Positions 35,801-45,329 are shown, counted from the first letter of the stretch. The stretch is 64,000 nucleotides of DNA from AC-32 sp963813435 (GCA_963813435.1 CAWEYY010000004.1:248001-312000); one strand, 5' to 3'. Made by a program: numbers and translations. The notes: generated by a model from the sequence alone, not told the origin.

Positions 35801-36997
35801 CTAGGGCGCAAATCGAGTCAGTAGGAGCGCGATCCCAAGATTCGCGGCGAAGCCGGCGGCCGCGAGCGGAGGGCGGCGCAGCCAGGCGGGGCCCTCGCCG
35901 AGCGCCCAGAAGATCGGGAACGCGTACAGGCTCTGGCGGCCGAAGCTGTGCATCAGCCCGGAGCCGAGCAGCGTTGCGACGACGAACGTCGCGTACGCGG
36001 CCCAGGGCCGGTAGGCGGGGCCCAGCCGCCAGAGGACGACGAGCAGCGGGAGGATCAGCGCGCAGCGCACGCTGTCGACGAACGTGGCGAGGCTCGTCGT
36101 CGCGGCGAGGAGCACCGGGACCGCGCAGACGTAGGCCACTGCGACCGTCCAGAGCAGGCCCAGGCGGCGGTAGGCGAGCACGACGAGCACGGCGGCCACG
36201 GCCAGCAGCACGACGGCGAGCGCGGCGTGTGGCCAGGTCCGGTCCCAGACGTGTCTCGCCCAGGTGCCGATCCCCGTGGGGCCCGAGCGCCCCCAGAGCT
36301 TCTGTGCGTCGAAGAACGCCGACGCGTCGCCGCTGCGGGTCCAGAAGACGACCTCGACCGCAACGGCGGCCGCGACCGGTGCCACGGCGGCGAGCCAGTA
36401 GGACAGACCACGCCCTCTGGCCAGAAGCGCGAGCGGGAGCGCGATCACGAGGCCGGTCGGGCGGAGCATCGCCGCCGCCGCTCCGAGCGGGACCGCCGCG
36501 AGCGGTTGGCGGCGCAGGACGAGCGCGCCTGCCCAGGCCGCACAGGCGAGGGCGAGCCCGTCGGGGTAGGCGAGCAACAGCGCGAACGAGCCCGGCCAGC
36601 AGGCGAGCGCGACTGCCGCCTGGCGCGGCCGCTTTGCCGGGCTTCCCGCGGCGACGCCGAGGAACGCGAGCCCGCTCGCGAGCAGCGCGATCGCCCCCGC
36701 CCATTGCCAGTCCGGGATCGAGCCCGAGGCCCGGATCAGCCAGGGCCAGAGCGGGAAGAACGCGTACCGCTGGCTGACGACCGAGCCGTAGCCGTGGCTG
36801 GCGATCGCCTCGTACCAGCCGAAGTCCCACGAGAAGAAGGGGAACAGCGAGGCCCCGGGAGCGCCCTTGCTCCGGTCGTAGGCGCCTGCGGCGATCCCGA
36901 TCGCCACCGTGACCACGATCGCCCCGGCCCACGCGGCCCAGACCGCCAGCACTGCGTAGGGCCAGTTCCACGCGTCGAGGCGGCTCCGGCCCTGCAC
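35801..36997 (-). CDS. GT-C-type membrane glycosyltransferase (PIG-V/mannosyltransferase-like)
   Basis: 398 residues with about ten membrane helices. The first extracytoplasmic loop holds FFSWDFGWYEAIASHGYG, then YAFFPLWPWLIR. An early acidic residue in W-D-x-x-W-Y is the usual catalytic position of GT-C enzymes using polyprenyl-phosphate sugars, and FPLWPWL is a PIG-V/GPI mannosyltransferase-2-like signature. Likely transfers a sugar to a lipid or protein on the outer face of the membrane. No glycan operon surrounds it. Start TTG/ATG region near 36997. Confidence 0.78.
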   Translation of the reverse strand: MQGRSRLDAWNWPYAVLAVWAAWAGAIVVTVAIGIAAGAYDRSKGAPGASLFPFFSWDFGWYEAIASHGYGSVVSQRYAFFPLWPWLIRASGSIPDWQWAGAIALLASGLAFLGVAAGSPAKRPRQAAVALACWPGSFALLLAYPDGLALACAAWAGALVLRRQPLAAVPLGAAAAMLRPTGLVIALPLALLARGRGLSYWLAAVAPVAAAVAVEVVFWTRSGDASAFFDAQKLWGRSGPTGIGTWARHVWDRTWPHAALAVVLLAVAAVLVVLAYRRLGLLWTVAVAYVCAVPVLLAATTSLATFVDSVRCALILPLLVVLWRLGPAYRPWAAYATFVVATLLGSGLMHSFGRQSLYAFPIFWALGEGPAWLRRPPLAAAGFAANLGIALLLTRFAP

Positions 36998-37023
36998 TGG
37001 GCGGAGAGTCTATGGCGCGAGGT

Positions 37024-38433
37024 TCAGGCCGCGGGAATCTCGGTGTCGCTGCCGAGCTGCTTCTGCCACCAGTCCGACTCGCGACGTTGGATCTCCGACT
37101 GTGCCTTGGCCACGTAGGCGGCGAGCTCGGTCTCCTGCTTGCCGAGGCGCTCCTCGAGCTCCGCGAGCATCGCCTCGCGCCGCTCGAGCCGGTCGGTCCG
37201 GATCTCGACGTCGGCCTCGAGGCCCGCCTCGCGCAGCTCCAGGTCGGCCTCGCGCTCGTCGAGCTCCTTGAGCCGGTCGCGAATCGTCTCCTCCATCGAG
37301 CCGAGCCGCTTCTCGCGCCGGTCTGTCCGCTGCTTCTGCGAGTCCGTGACCGACTCGTAGCTCGAGAGCTCGGCCTCGCGCGCGGTGAGCTCCTGCTCCA
37401 GGGTGCTCAGCCGCGTGTTCCACTCCTCGAGGTCGCGGCCCTTGTTGGCGTCGGCCTCCTGGTGGGCGAGCGCGGCCTGGAGCCGGTGCAGGTCGGCCTC
37501 CTGGGCGATCAGCTCGGTCTCGCGCCGGTCGAGCTCCGCCAGACGTGCGTCGGCGTTCTCGGCGACGCGGGACTTCTCGGAGAGCTCGTGCTCGTACTTG
37601 TCGGCGTCGGTCCGCATGCGCTCCTGCTTCATGAGCAGCTCGGCCTCGCGCTCGCCGAGTGCCTCGTCCTTGGCGGCCAGGCGCGCGGCCTCCTTCTTGA
37701 TGTCGGCCTCGCGCGTGCCCTGCTTGCGCTCCCGCTCGGCGAGCGCCTTTTCCTGGAGGCGCAGCTCGTTCTCGCGCGTGTCGTACGCGCGCTCGCGGGC
37801 CTGGAGCCGAACCTCGGTTGCCTGCTCGCGCGTTGCGAGCTCGCTCTCCTTGCGCTCGATCTTCTTCTCGCGGTCGGTGAGGTTGGAGAGCTGCTTGTTC
37901 AGGCCGGCTGCGGACTTCTCGCGCTCGCGCTCGACGTTCGTGAGCTCGCGCATGCGCGCATCGGCCTGCTGCTGCCGCTCGACTGCGAGCTGGTGCTCTG
38001 CGGCCAGCTCCGCCTGGAGGTCGGCGATCCTGGCGTGCTCGGTCTCGATCACCTCGCGCTGGTCCCGCACGCGGCGCTCGCGCTCCTCCAGCTCGACCTC
38101 GAACTCGGCGAGCTTGGCCTCGCGCTCGTCCAGCGCCGAGCTCCGGTGGGCCAGCTCCTTGCCTGCGCTGACCTCGCCCTCGTGCGCCGAAGCCTGGTGC
38201 TCAAGCTCCTTGCGGAGCGAGGCCTCGCGCCTCTGCGCGGCCTCGAGCTCGGCCATGAGCGATGCGACGTCCTCGGAGACGGAGTCCCCCGGAGTGGCCG
38301 GGGCGGCGGCGGCCTCGACGTTCTCGGCCGGTGCCTCCGGAGCGTCGGCCCGCCTACGCTGGAGCTGCGCGCGCAGGCCGGTGCCGAAGCCCTTCTCGGT
38401 GTCTGCTGCGTGGCTGTCGGGTTTGTCGGGCAT
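37024..38433 (-). CDS. Long coiled-coil protein at the end of the Tad locus
   Basis: 469 residues, of which about 60-460 are nearly continuous heptads rich in Glu, Arg, Leu and Ala (ELEAAQRREASLRKELEHQA, LDEREAKLAEFEVELEERER). The period is irregular and resembles repeated 'LxxRExxLxxRE' units. The N-terminus is Pro/Ala-rich and disordered. No membrane segment or known domain. It lies 19 bp downstream of tadC in the same orientation, so it probably belongs to the pilus operon. I know no standard Tad component like it; a scaffold or length-determining role is inference. Confidence 0.75.
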   Translation of the reverse strand: MPDKPDSHAADTEKGFGTGLRAQLQRRRADAPEAPAENVEAAAAPATPGDSVSEDVASLMAELEAAQRREASLRKELEHQASAHEGEVSAGKELAHRSSALDEREAKLAEFEVELEERERRVRDQREVIETEHARIADLQAELAAEHQLAVERQQQADARMRELTNVEREREKSAAGLNKQLSNLTDREKKIERKESELATREQATEVRLQARERAYDTRENELRLQEKALAERERKQGTREADIKKEAARLAAKDEALGEREAELLMKQERMRTDADKYEHELSEKSRVAENADARLAELDRRETELIAQEADLHRLQAALAHQEADANKGRDLEEWNTRLSTLEQELTAREAELSSYESVTDSQKQRTDRREKRLGSMEETIRDRLKELDEREADLELREAGLEADVEIRTDRLERREAMLAELEERLGKQETELAAYVAKAQSEIQRRESDWWQKQLGSDTEIPAA

Positions 38434-38452
38434 CGTCGCCTCCGGTCCGGAG

Positions 38453-39355
38453 TTAGAAGATCTTCGAGAGGTTGAGGAACGCCGGCCCGAGGATGACCAG
38501 GAACATGGCCGGGAAGATGAAGAGGACGGTCGGGAACAGCATCTTGATCGGCGCCTTCATCGCCTTCTCCTCGGCTGCGGCCTGCCGCTTGAGGCGGCTG
38601 TCCGTCGCCTGCACGCGCAGGATCCGGCCGAGCGAGATTCCGAGCTGATCGGCCTGGATGATGGCGCGGACGAACGAGCTCAGCTCCTGCGTGCCGGCGC
38701 GCGCGGAGAGCTTCTTCAGCGCGTCCTGGCGCGACTCGCCGATGCGGATCTCGCTGAGCGTCAGCGCGAACTCGTCGGCCAGCGGGCCGGCCATGTGCTC
38801 GGTCAGCTTGACGATCGCGCCGTCGAAGCCCATGCCCGCCTCGACGCTCACGGCCATCAGGTCGAGCGCGTCGGGAAGCTCGGCGCGGATCCGCTCCTTG
38901 CGGGCGCGCGCCTTGTGCGAGACGAAGAAGTCCGGAGCGATGAAGCCGAAGCCGGCCATGGCGATGGCGAAGAGGAGCACGCCGCCGGGGCCGGTGATCG
39001 CGCCGCCGAAGAACGCGCCCGCGACGACGCCGATGATCGAGAGGCCGGACTTGAAGGCAAGGAATGTGTTCGGCGAGATCGAGAGCCCTGCGGCCAGAAG
39101 CCGCGTGCTGACGCCGTCGACCGTCGTCTTCGGGTGCAGCCTCAGCGTCCACTTCGCAAGCCGGTTCCCGAGCGGGTTGAGCACGCGCTCGGTGAACGGC
39201 TTCGGCGCATTCGCGAGCTGGGTGCGGAACGCGCCGTAGCGCGCGGCGCGGCGCATCGAGACGCGCCGCTCGCGGGCCGGGAGCGTGACCGCGTCGCCGA
39301 TGAAGTAGGCGGCCGCAGCAAGGCAGCCGAGCGCGAGCGCGAGCACGATCAGCAT
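38453..39355 (-). CDS. tadC: TadC-like inner-membrane protein (T2SSF family)
   Basis: 300 residues with the T2SSF domain: LPDALDLMAVSVEAGMGFDG, ELSSFVRAIIQADQLGISLG, RAAAEEKAMKAPIKMLFPT (text KRQAAAEEKAMKAPIKM), and C-terminal helices LFIFPAMFLVILGPAFL. One helix at the N-terminus and two central ones complete the topology. With TadB it forms the inner-membrane platform driven by the CpaF/TadA motor for Flp pilus assembly. ATG 39355; between tadB and the coiled-coil gene. Confidence 0.92.
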   Translation of the reverse strand: MLIVLALALGCLAAAAYFIGDAVTLPARERRVSMRRAARYGAFRTQLANAPKPFTERVLNPLGNRLAKWTLRLHPKTTVDGVSTRLLAAGLSISPNTFLAFKSGLSIIGVVAGAFFGGAITGPGGVLLFAIAMAGFGFIAPDFFVSHKARARKERIRAELPDALDLMAVSVEAGMGFDGAIVKLTEHMAGPLADEFALTLSEIRIGESRQDALKKLSARAGTQELSSFVRAIIQADQLGISLGRILRVQATDSRLKRQAAAEEKAMKAPIKMLFPTVLFIFPAMFLVILGPAFLNLSKIF

Positions 39356-39413
39356 CAGTTGACCTCCAGGTGCTGGCAGAGAGTTGTCGGTGTGGGCTGG
39401 TGGCTCATCGGAG

Positions 39414-40403
39414 TCATCCCTTGAACTGAACGAGTCGTCTCAGGAGCAGCGAGCCGAACGCCATCATGACCAGGCCGATCATGATCAGCTTGTGGCCCGT
39501 CGGGGTGTGGTAGAGCGGGTCCATGTAGCTGGGGTTCATGACGGTGATCGCGATCGCGATGAAGAACGGCAGGCCGATCAGCACGTAGGCCGATGCGCGG
39601 CCCATCGCGGTCAGGCCCTTGATCTTGCGGGCGAACTGCTGCCGCTGGCGCACCGTGTCGGCGACCATGTCGAACAGCCCGGCGAGGCTGCCGCCGACCT
39701 GGCGCTGGATCGTCACGGCGGTGATCACGAACGAGAAGTTCTTCGAGCCGATCCGCTCTGCCGTCTCGGCGAGCGCGTCGTCCATCGGGCGCCCGAGCCG
39801 CGTGTCGGCGATGACGCGGCCGAGCTCCTTGCTAGCAGGCTCGTGGCCCTCTTCGACGATCGTCTGGATGCCCTGTTTGAAGCTGTGGCCGGCCTTGAGC
39901 GATGCGGCCATCGTGACGAGCAGGTCCGGAAGCTGATCCTCGAACATATTCATCCGGCGCTTCGCCTTGAAGCTCACCCACGCGTACGGAATGAACGCGC
40001 CGATGCCCAGGGCGATCAGCAGGCCGATCGACGAGCGCCCGCTGAGCAGCGCGAGGAACATGACCAGGAACCCGCAGCCGGCCATCAGGTAGACGAACTC
40101 GACGGTGCGCAGCGGGATGTCCGCCCGATCGAGCTTGAGGGTCAGCTTCTTCCAGACGACGCGGTGCGCGAACGCCTGCTCGGTCGCACGGAAGAGGCCC
40201 GCGAACGCGGCGAGGCGCTCGCCCTTCTCGCGCCTGCGCCGGCGATTCCTGCCGCCTTCGACGTGCGGGGCCAGCCGGACCTTGACCCAGGAGCCTTTCG
40301 TCCCGGTCAGCACGAATCCGACCGCGCTGAGCACGAGGAACGCGACGAGCAGCGCGAGCACGAGCCCGCCCATCGGCGAGTAGAAGCGGGGAGGGAAGGC
40401 CAT
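39414..40403 (-). CDS. tadB: TadB-like inner-membrane protein (T2SSF family)
   Basis: 329 residues: N-terminal helix GGLVLALLVAFLVLSAVGFV, a cytoplasmic basic stretch, two central helices, then T2SSF motif text (FEDQLPDLLVTMAASLKAGH, FSFVITAVTIQRQVGGSLA, VRQRQQFARKIKGLTAMGRA) and two C-terminal helices. A platform protein of the Tad secretion machine. The apparent ATG 40403 overlaps the upstream vWA frame, which has no stop here. The two probably form one fused reading frame split by an indel, or overlapping genes. Confidence 0.88.
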   Translation of the reverse strand: MAFPPRFYSPMGGLVLALLVAFLVLSAVGFVLTGTKGSWVKVRLAPHVEGGRNRRRRREKGERLAAFAGLFRATEQAFAHRVVWKKLTLKLDRADIPLRTVEFVYLMAGCGFLVMFLALLSGRSSIGLLIALGIGAFIPYAWVSFKAKRRMNMFEDQLPDLLVTMAASLKAGHSFKQGIQTIVEEGHEPASKELGRVIADTRLGRPMDDALAETAERIGSKNFSFVITAVTIQRQVGGSLAGLFDMVADTVRQRQQFARKIKGLTAMGRASAYVLIGLPFFIAIAITVMNPSYMDPLYHTPTGHKLIMIGLVMMAFGSLLLRRLVQFKG

Positions 40404-41307
40404 TCGAGCCCGAATCGGCGGGCGCGAGGCTTCCCGGAACCGTCAGGTTGGTCGAGGCCGCGCCTTCCGGATCGAGCGCGACGCGGAGGTGCAGCGCTTC
40501 GCCCGGACGCGCGGCGGTGACGTACTCGATCCGCCAGGTGCGGCGAAGCTCGGAGGAGATCGAGGAGTAGATCCCCGAGATCGCGGAGCTGGTCGCCGCG
40601 CTGTGGTAGTTGCCGCCGGTCGCGCTGGCCATCTGCTCGAGCGGCCCGCGGGTTGCGGCCGACGCGCCGACGCCGATCGGGTAGACGATCACGCCGGCTT
40701 TCTTGGCCGTCGCGATCGCGTCCGTCAGCGACGTCTGGCTGGAGACGTCCTGCCCGTCCGTGAGCAGGACGACCACGCGTGCGCGGTCTCCCTCGCCGGA
40801 CAGCATCTTGGTCGAGAGCGCGAGGGCGTCGTAGAGCGCGGTGCCCGACTTGGTGTCGTTCGACATCGTCCGGAGCGAGTCGTCGGCGTCGATCGTCGAC
40901 GACGAGAACCCCGTCAGCTTCACGGCCTTGTTCCCGAAGACGACGACCGCGACGCGGTCGGAGCCCGCCTTGTCGGCGACGAACGCGCGTGCGCCGTCGA
41001 CGGCCGCGGCGAGCTTGTCGCCTGCCATCGACTGCGAGCGGTCGACGGCGACGACGACGCTCTTGGACGAGGCGAGGTTCTGCAGGCTCAGGTCGACGAC
41101 CTTGCGGCCGTTCTCGCTCAGCGTCGGAGCCTGGTCCGAGGCGACCGGGGCGACGAGCGTCGCGCGGATCGTCGGGTAGCCGCTCGCGTCGACTCCACGG
41201 AGCGTGACGGCTGCGTCAGCGGACAGCGGCGCGAGCAGGGCCGCGACCGCCAGTAGTACGAGGATCCGAGGCAGCCGCCGGCGACTGGGCGTCGGCGGGC
41301 GGTTCAC
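40393..41307 (-). CDS. von Willebrand A domain protein of the Tad locus, probably fused to TadB
   Basis: Signal peptide (LPRILVLLAVAALLAPLSADA), a short beta region (VTLRGVDASGYPTIRATL), then a vWA domain of about 190 residues with MIDAS residues in VVAVDRSQSMAGDK, the Thr of TKSGTALYDAL and VVLLTDGQD. After EGAASTNLTVPGSLAP the frame loses coding character, continues Arg-rich with no stop for over 500 bp, and TadB begins in another frame. GTG 41307 overlaps the stop of cpaF. It would be exported and bind protein or matrix ligands through the metal site. Confidence 0.8.
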
Positions 41308-42755
41308 TCGAACCCGCCGTAGCTCGCGGCTGCGAAGTTCGGCCGGAACGTGCTCGTGTCGCTGAAGAACGTCGGCGGCAGCTGGACGCCGTTCGCCGCC
41401 ATCTTCTCGAGGAAGTGCGGCTTGAGCCCGGTGCTCTCGAGCGGGTTCAGGAGCCTGACCGGCTTGCCTTGCTCGCCGCTGTCCTCGTCGGGCGGGCGCG
41501 CGACGAAGATGTCCTGGAGCGTGATCACGTCCGACTCCATCCGCAGCACCTCGGTGATGTGGGTGAGGCGGCGCGAGCCGTCGACGAGGCGCGAGATCTG
41601 CACGAGCAGGTCGAACGCGCTCGCGATCTGCTCGCGGATCGCCCGGTGCGGGAGCTCGACGCCCGCGGTCATCACCAGGGTCTCGAGACGCGCAAGGGCG
41701 TCGCGCGGGGAGTTCGCGTGGATCGTGGTCAGCGAGCCTTCGTGGCCCGTGTTCATCGCCTGGAGCATGTCCAGGGTCTCGGGGCCGCGGACCTCGCCGA
41801 CGATGATCCGGTCGGGGCGCATACGGAGGGCGTTGCGGACGAGCTCGCGGATCCGGATCTCGCCCTCGCCCTCGATGTTCGGCGGGCGTGCCTCGAGCGT
41901 GATCACGTGCTGCTGCTGGAGCTGGAGCTCGGCCGCGTCCTCGATGGTGACGATGCGCTCGTCGTCGGGGACGTAGGCGGAGAGCGCGTTCAGCGTGGTC
42001 GTCTTACCGGTGCCGGTACCTCCGGAGATCAGCACGTTGAGCTTCCCGCGAACGCAGGCGGAGAGGAACGACGCCGCCTCCGGCGAGACCGAGCCGAACG
42101 CGATCAGGTCGTCCATCGTGTACGGGTCGCGCGAGAACTTCCGGATCGTGAGCGTCGGCCCGCGCAGCGAGAGCGGCGGGATGATCGCGTTCACACGGCT
42201 GCCGTCGGGGAGACGGGCGTCGACCATCGGCGAGGCCTCGTCCACGCGCCGGCCGATCTGCGACACGATCTTGTCGATGATCCGGAGCAGGTGGGCGTTG
42301 TCGACGAAGGTCGCGTCGGAGCGCTCGATCTTGCCCTTGCGCTCGACGTAGACGCGGTCGTGGTTGTTGACCATGACTTCCGTGACCGAGTCGTCCCGGA
42401 GGAGCGGCTCGAGAGGCCCGTAGCCCAGGATGTCGTCGGTCAGCTCGCGGGTGACCTGGCGCCGCTCTTCACGCGTGAGCGGAGTGCGGTCGAGGGCGAG
42501 CTGCTCGGTGACGACCCGGAGGACCTTCTCCGCGATGTCCTCGTCGGACGTGCCGCCCTCCGCCTTGCCGGCCGAGAACAGCTGCGGGCCGAGCTTGGCG
42601 ATGCAGGCGTGGTGGATGCGGGTCTTGAGCTCGGCGTACGGGTCCGGGCGCTTCTCGGGCGTCTCGGGCTGCTGGCCCGCGAGCGCGTCGAGGGCGTCCG
42701 GCGTCTGCCCGTTGGTCGAGCCGTTCTGTCGCTGGAGTCGATCGTGGAGGCCCAC
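41304..42755 (-). CDS. cpaF: CpaF/TadA pilus-assembly secretion ATPase
   Basis: 483 residues of the GspE/VirB11 type. The helical N-terminal domain is ILGYGPLEPLLRDDSVTEVM with VYVERKGKIERSD; then PMVDARLPDGSRVNAIIPPL, Walker A ISGGTGTGKTTTLN, an Asp box (VTIEDAAELQLQQQHVITLE), Walker B MRPDRIIVGEVRGPE, and the His box TGHEGSLTTIHANSP. It powers Flp pilus assembly and possibly retraction. GTG 42755 lies immediately after the cpaE stop; its own stop overlaps the vWA start. Confidence 0.96.
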   Translation of the reverse strand: MGLHDRLQRQNGSTNGQTPDALDALAGQQPETPEKRPDPYAELKTRIHHACIAKLGPQLFSAGKAEGGTSDEDIAEKVLRVVTEQLALDRTPLTREERRQVTRELTDDILGYGPLEPLLRDDSVTEVMVNNHDRVYVERKGKIERSDATFVDNAHLLRIIDKIVSQIGRRVDEASPMVDARLPDGSRVNAIIPPLSLRGPTLTIRKFSRDPYTMDDLIAFGSVSPEAASFLSACVRGKLNVLISGGTGTGKTTTLNALSAYVPDDERIVTIEDAAELQLQQQHVITLEARPPNIEGEGEIRIRELVRNALRMRPDRIIVGEVRGPETLDMLQAMNTGHEGSLTTIHANSPRDALARLETLVMTAGVELPHRAIREQIASAFDLLVQISRLVDGSRRLTHITEVLRMESDVITLQDIFVARPPDEDSGEQGKPVRLLNPLESTGLKPHFLEKMAANGVQLPPTFFSDTSTFRPNFAAASYGGFE

Positions 42756-42757
42756 CG

Positions 42758-43958
42758 TCAGCTCCTAGACAACGTCGCGAGGAAGCTCTTCTTCTGCTTT
42801 GCCGCGGCCTGGGCAGCCACGAGCTGCTTGCCCATCGCGCGGATGGCGCGGGAGAAGTCGGCCTTCGAGTCGGCGAGCACCGCGGGGTTGCCGCGGTTGA
42901 CCGACACCGGCACGGTGCGGTCGCTCGGGATCTCGTAGGTGATCTCACGCTCGAGCGCCGCCTCGACCTCCTTCGGCTTCATCCCGACCTTGGAGTTGGC
43001 CCGGTTGAGCACGAGCTTGATCCGGTCGGGCGGGAAGGAGAGCAGGTCGAGCGTCTGCAGGCTGAGGCGGACGTTCTTCAGCGTCGGAACGTCGAGCCCG
43101 CAGAGGAGCAGGAGCTCGTCGGTGCGGTCGAGGGTGGCCAGCATCGGCCCGTGGAAGAACGGCGAGGTGTCGACGACGATCACGTCGTACGACTCACGCG
43201 CGACCTCCAGGAGCCGGGCCAGCTTGGCCTCGGTCACGAGCTCGGCGTCCTCGGGGCGAAGCGGCGCCGGCAGCACGTCCAGCCCGGAGGCGTGACGCGT
43301 GGTGTAGCCGGCCAGCTTCTCCGAGTCGAGCTCGCCCGGAGCGGTGACGAGGTCGTAGATCGTCTTCTCCGGCTCGATCCCGAGCATGATCGCTGCGTCT
43401 CCGAACTGGAGATCGAGGTCGAGCAGGAGCGCCCGCTTGCCCCAGTGCTTCGCGAGCGAGGCGCCGAGGTTGGTCGCGGTCACGGTCTTGCCCGTCCCGC
43501 CCTTGGGCGAGAACACCGTCACGAGCCGGCCGTGCCTGCGCTGCGGGCCGCTGAGGCGCTTGCCCGTGTGGCCGGCCTTCCGGATCGAGAAGACGACGTT
43601 GTCGGTCATCTGCGGCAAGAGCAGGACGTCGGCGACGTCGTGCTCCAGCGCTTCCTCGAGCAGCGCCGGGGAGCCGTTCGAGGAGAGGAGGATGAGCGGT
43701 GCCCGCGTGTGCTCGCGGATCGCCGCGATCTCGTTCACCGGCAGCGTCGCCGAGCGCGTTGCGTGCAGGACGACCTGCAGGTGCCCGCCGGTCAGCTTCG
43801 ACGCTCCCTCGATCACCGACTCGGACGAGCCGACGAGCTCGACCTCCGGGTGATTGGCGAGGGCGTCGCGCAGATCCGGCAACCCGTCGCAGTCGCCCGT
43901 GACGAAGATGCGGGCGCGCTCGCGGGTCGGAGTCTTCTGTCTGTGTCTCTTCGAGCAT
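42758..43958 (-). CDS. cpaE: CpaE/TadZ-like MinD/ParA ATPase (indel near 5' end)
   Basis: A degenerate receiver-like N-terminal domain (PDLRDALANHPEVELVGSSE) is followed by a deviant Walker ATPase: VTVFSPKGGTGKTVTATNLG, ALLLDLDLQFGDAAIMLG, VIVVDTSPFFHGPML. TadZ/CpaE places the pilus machine at the pole. ATG 43958 overlaps the cpaB stop (TAATG) and has a GGAGGA site, but its frame drops into Arg-rich text. Removing one C of a CCC run near 43923 joins it to RARIFVTGDCDGLPDLRDAL, giving about 400 residues. The unshifted frame alone would have to start at TTG 43882. Confidence 0.9.
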
Positions 43959-44767
43959 TACGATCCTCCTCCGAAGACGCCGGAGTAGCGGTGGAGCTGC
44001 GACGAGCTGAGCCCGTCCTTGAGCACCGAGTCCAGCGTGGTGACGCTCTCCGGGCTGTCGGCCGCGTGAACCACCGGCCTGAGCTGGAGCGACCAGCCGG
44101 AGCCACTGCCTCCGTTGCTGCCCGTCTGGGATACGGTGAACAGAAGCTTCTGCGCCTGGCGGTCGGTCACCGCGAGCAGGACGGAGAAGTTGCTGTTGAG
44201 GTTGTTCGTGAGCTTGCTGCCCACTGCGGGGCCCTCCGGCGCCTTGAGCACCTGGAGGTCGCGCAGCACGACGCGGCTGGCGAAGAACGTGTCGCCGGTC
44301 GTCGAGTTGGCCCGGTGGTACTTGAACGTGGCCACCACGTCGACGTGGTCGTTGTCGCTGAGCGTGCCGGCAAGGGTCTGGTTGGCGTCGCCCTGAACCT
44401 GGACGGCGCGCATCGTGCCCTTCAGGTCGGCCCTGACGCCGTTCTCGGCGACCGGGTTGAACCGGCGGGTGGTGATCTGCTCACCCTGCAGCGTCTGCTG
44501 GGTGGCGACGAGGCTGGCGATCTGGTCCGGGCTGGTGATCGCGCCCGGGACGACGCTGCGCCTCGGCACGTCGACGCGGGTCAGCATGTGGGCCGCGTCC
44601 GTGCCCGGGGTTCCTTCCGGAATGTCCGCCTTGGCAACGAGCACCGTGACGTGGTCCTCGCTGCGCTGAACGTGCCGCTTGTAGCTCGTCACGTAGAAGC
44701 TCGTGAGGATTGCGGCCACGGCCGCGAGGGCGACCGCGATCATGATGTTTCTAGCTCGATATGCCAT
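43958..44767 (-). CDS. cpaB: CpaB/RcpC pilus-assembly protein
   Basis: 269 residues. N-terminal membrane anchor NIMIAVALAAVAAILTSFYV, then a SAF/AFP-like domain: VTVLVAKADIPEGTPGTDAA, RRSVVPGAITSPDQIASLVA, LQGEQITTRRFNPVAENGV, MRAVQVQGDANQTLAGTL, DNDHVDVVATFKY. This is the standard CpaB/RcpC arrangement, thought to bind peptidoglycan or the secretin channel. No secretin gene lies here, as expected in a single-membrane actinobacterium. ATG 44767; coupled to cpaE. Confidence 0.9.
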   Translation of the reverse strand: MAYRARNIMIAVALAAVAAILTSFYVTSYKRHVQRSEDHVTVLVAKADIPEGTPGTDAAHMLTRVDVPRRSVVPGAITSPDQIASLVATQQTLQGEQITTRRFNPVAENGVRADLKGTMRAVQVQGDANQTLAGTLSDNDHVDVVATFKYHRANSTTGDTFFASRVVLRDLQVLKAPEGPAVGSKLTNNLNSNFSVLLAVTDRQAQKLLFTVSQTGSNGGSGSGWSLQLRPVVHAADSPESVTTLDSVLKDGLSSSQLHRYSGVFGGGS

Positions 44768-44851
44768 GGCTCCGTTTCTCTCTCGGTTTGTCGGTTGGTT
44801 TTGCGGCTGGCTTTACAAATTGTTTGCCGGGTCGAACGCCGAGCGGCGCAG

Positions 44852-45253
44852 CTATTCCACGCGCTCCGTTGTCGTGCTCGTCAGTACGCCGTTCTTCACG
44901 ACCACCCCGAAGAGGCGAATCGAGTACGGATACGAGGCGCTGACGCGGACGTCCGATCCGGCGAGCCAGGTCGAGCTCACCGAGACGCTGAGGTCACTCT
45001 GCTTCAGATCGGACGCGGAACTGCGGACCGCGGTGACGACCGCGCTCGTCGGGTTGGGCAGCTGTCGCGAGACGGCGCCCTTTCGTGCGCCGGCACGCGT
45101 CGCGTCCGTGAGTGTTACGTAGCTGTTGAAGACGATCCCGAACTGGATCACGGCAAACAGCAGGAGGACGAGGATCGGGAGGGCGAGCGCGAACTCGGTC
45201 AGCGACTGGCCCTTTTCCGATCGAAGCTGAATTTTGCGGCGAATGTCTGTCAC
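44852..45253 (-). CDS. tadE: TadE-like pseudopilin
   Basis: 133 residues from GTG 45253. A short basic leader ending RSEKG, then QSLTEFALALPILVLLLFAV, a type IVb pilin-like helix with Glu at +5 after the cleavage Gly, then an extracellular domain (FNSYVTLTDATRAGARKGAV) with no cysteines. TadE-type minor pilins are processed by a TadV/CpaA prepilin peptidase, which is not in this window. Between flp and cpaB. Confidence 0.88.
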   Translation of the reverse strand: MTDIRRKIQLRSEKGQSLTEFALALPILVLLLFAVIQFGIVFNSYVTLTDATRAGARKGAVSRQLPNPTSAVVTAVRSSASDLKQSDLSVSVSSTWLAGSDVRVSASYPYSIRLFGVVVKNGVLTSTTTERVE

Positions 45254-45329
45254 GGGGTCTGCATTTCCTGTGGCTAGAAGGGGTGGGCCCCCTCCGAAGA
45301 AGGGGCCCCTTTCGGAGAAACTTGCCTGC

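Noticed and set aside
43151..45277. 708-codon plus-strand open frame across the Tad genes
   Set aside because: Antisense shadow of cpaE, cpaB and tadE, which carry clear motifs.
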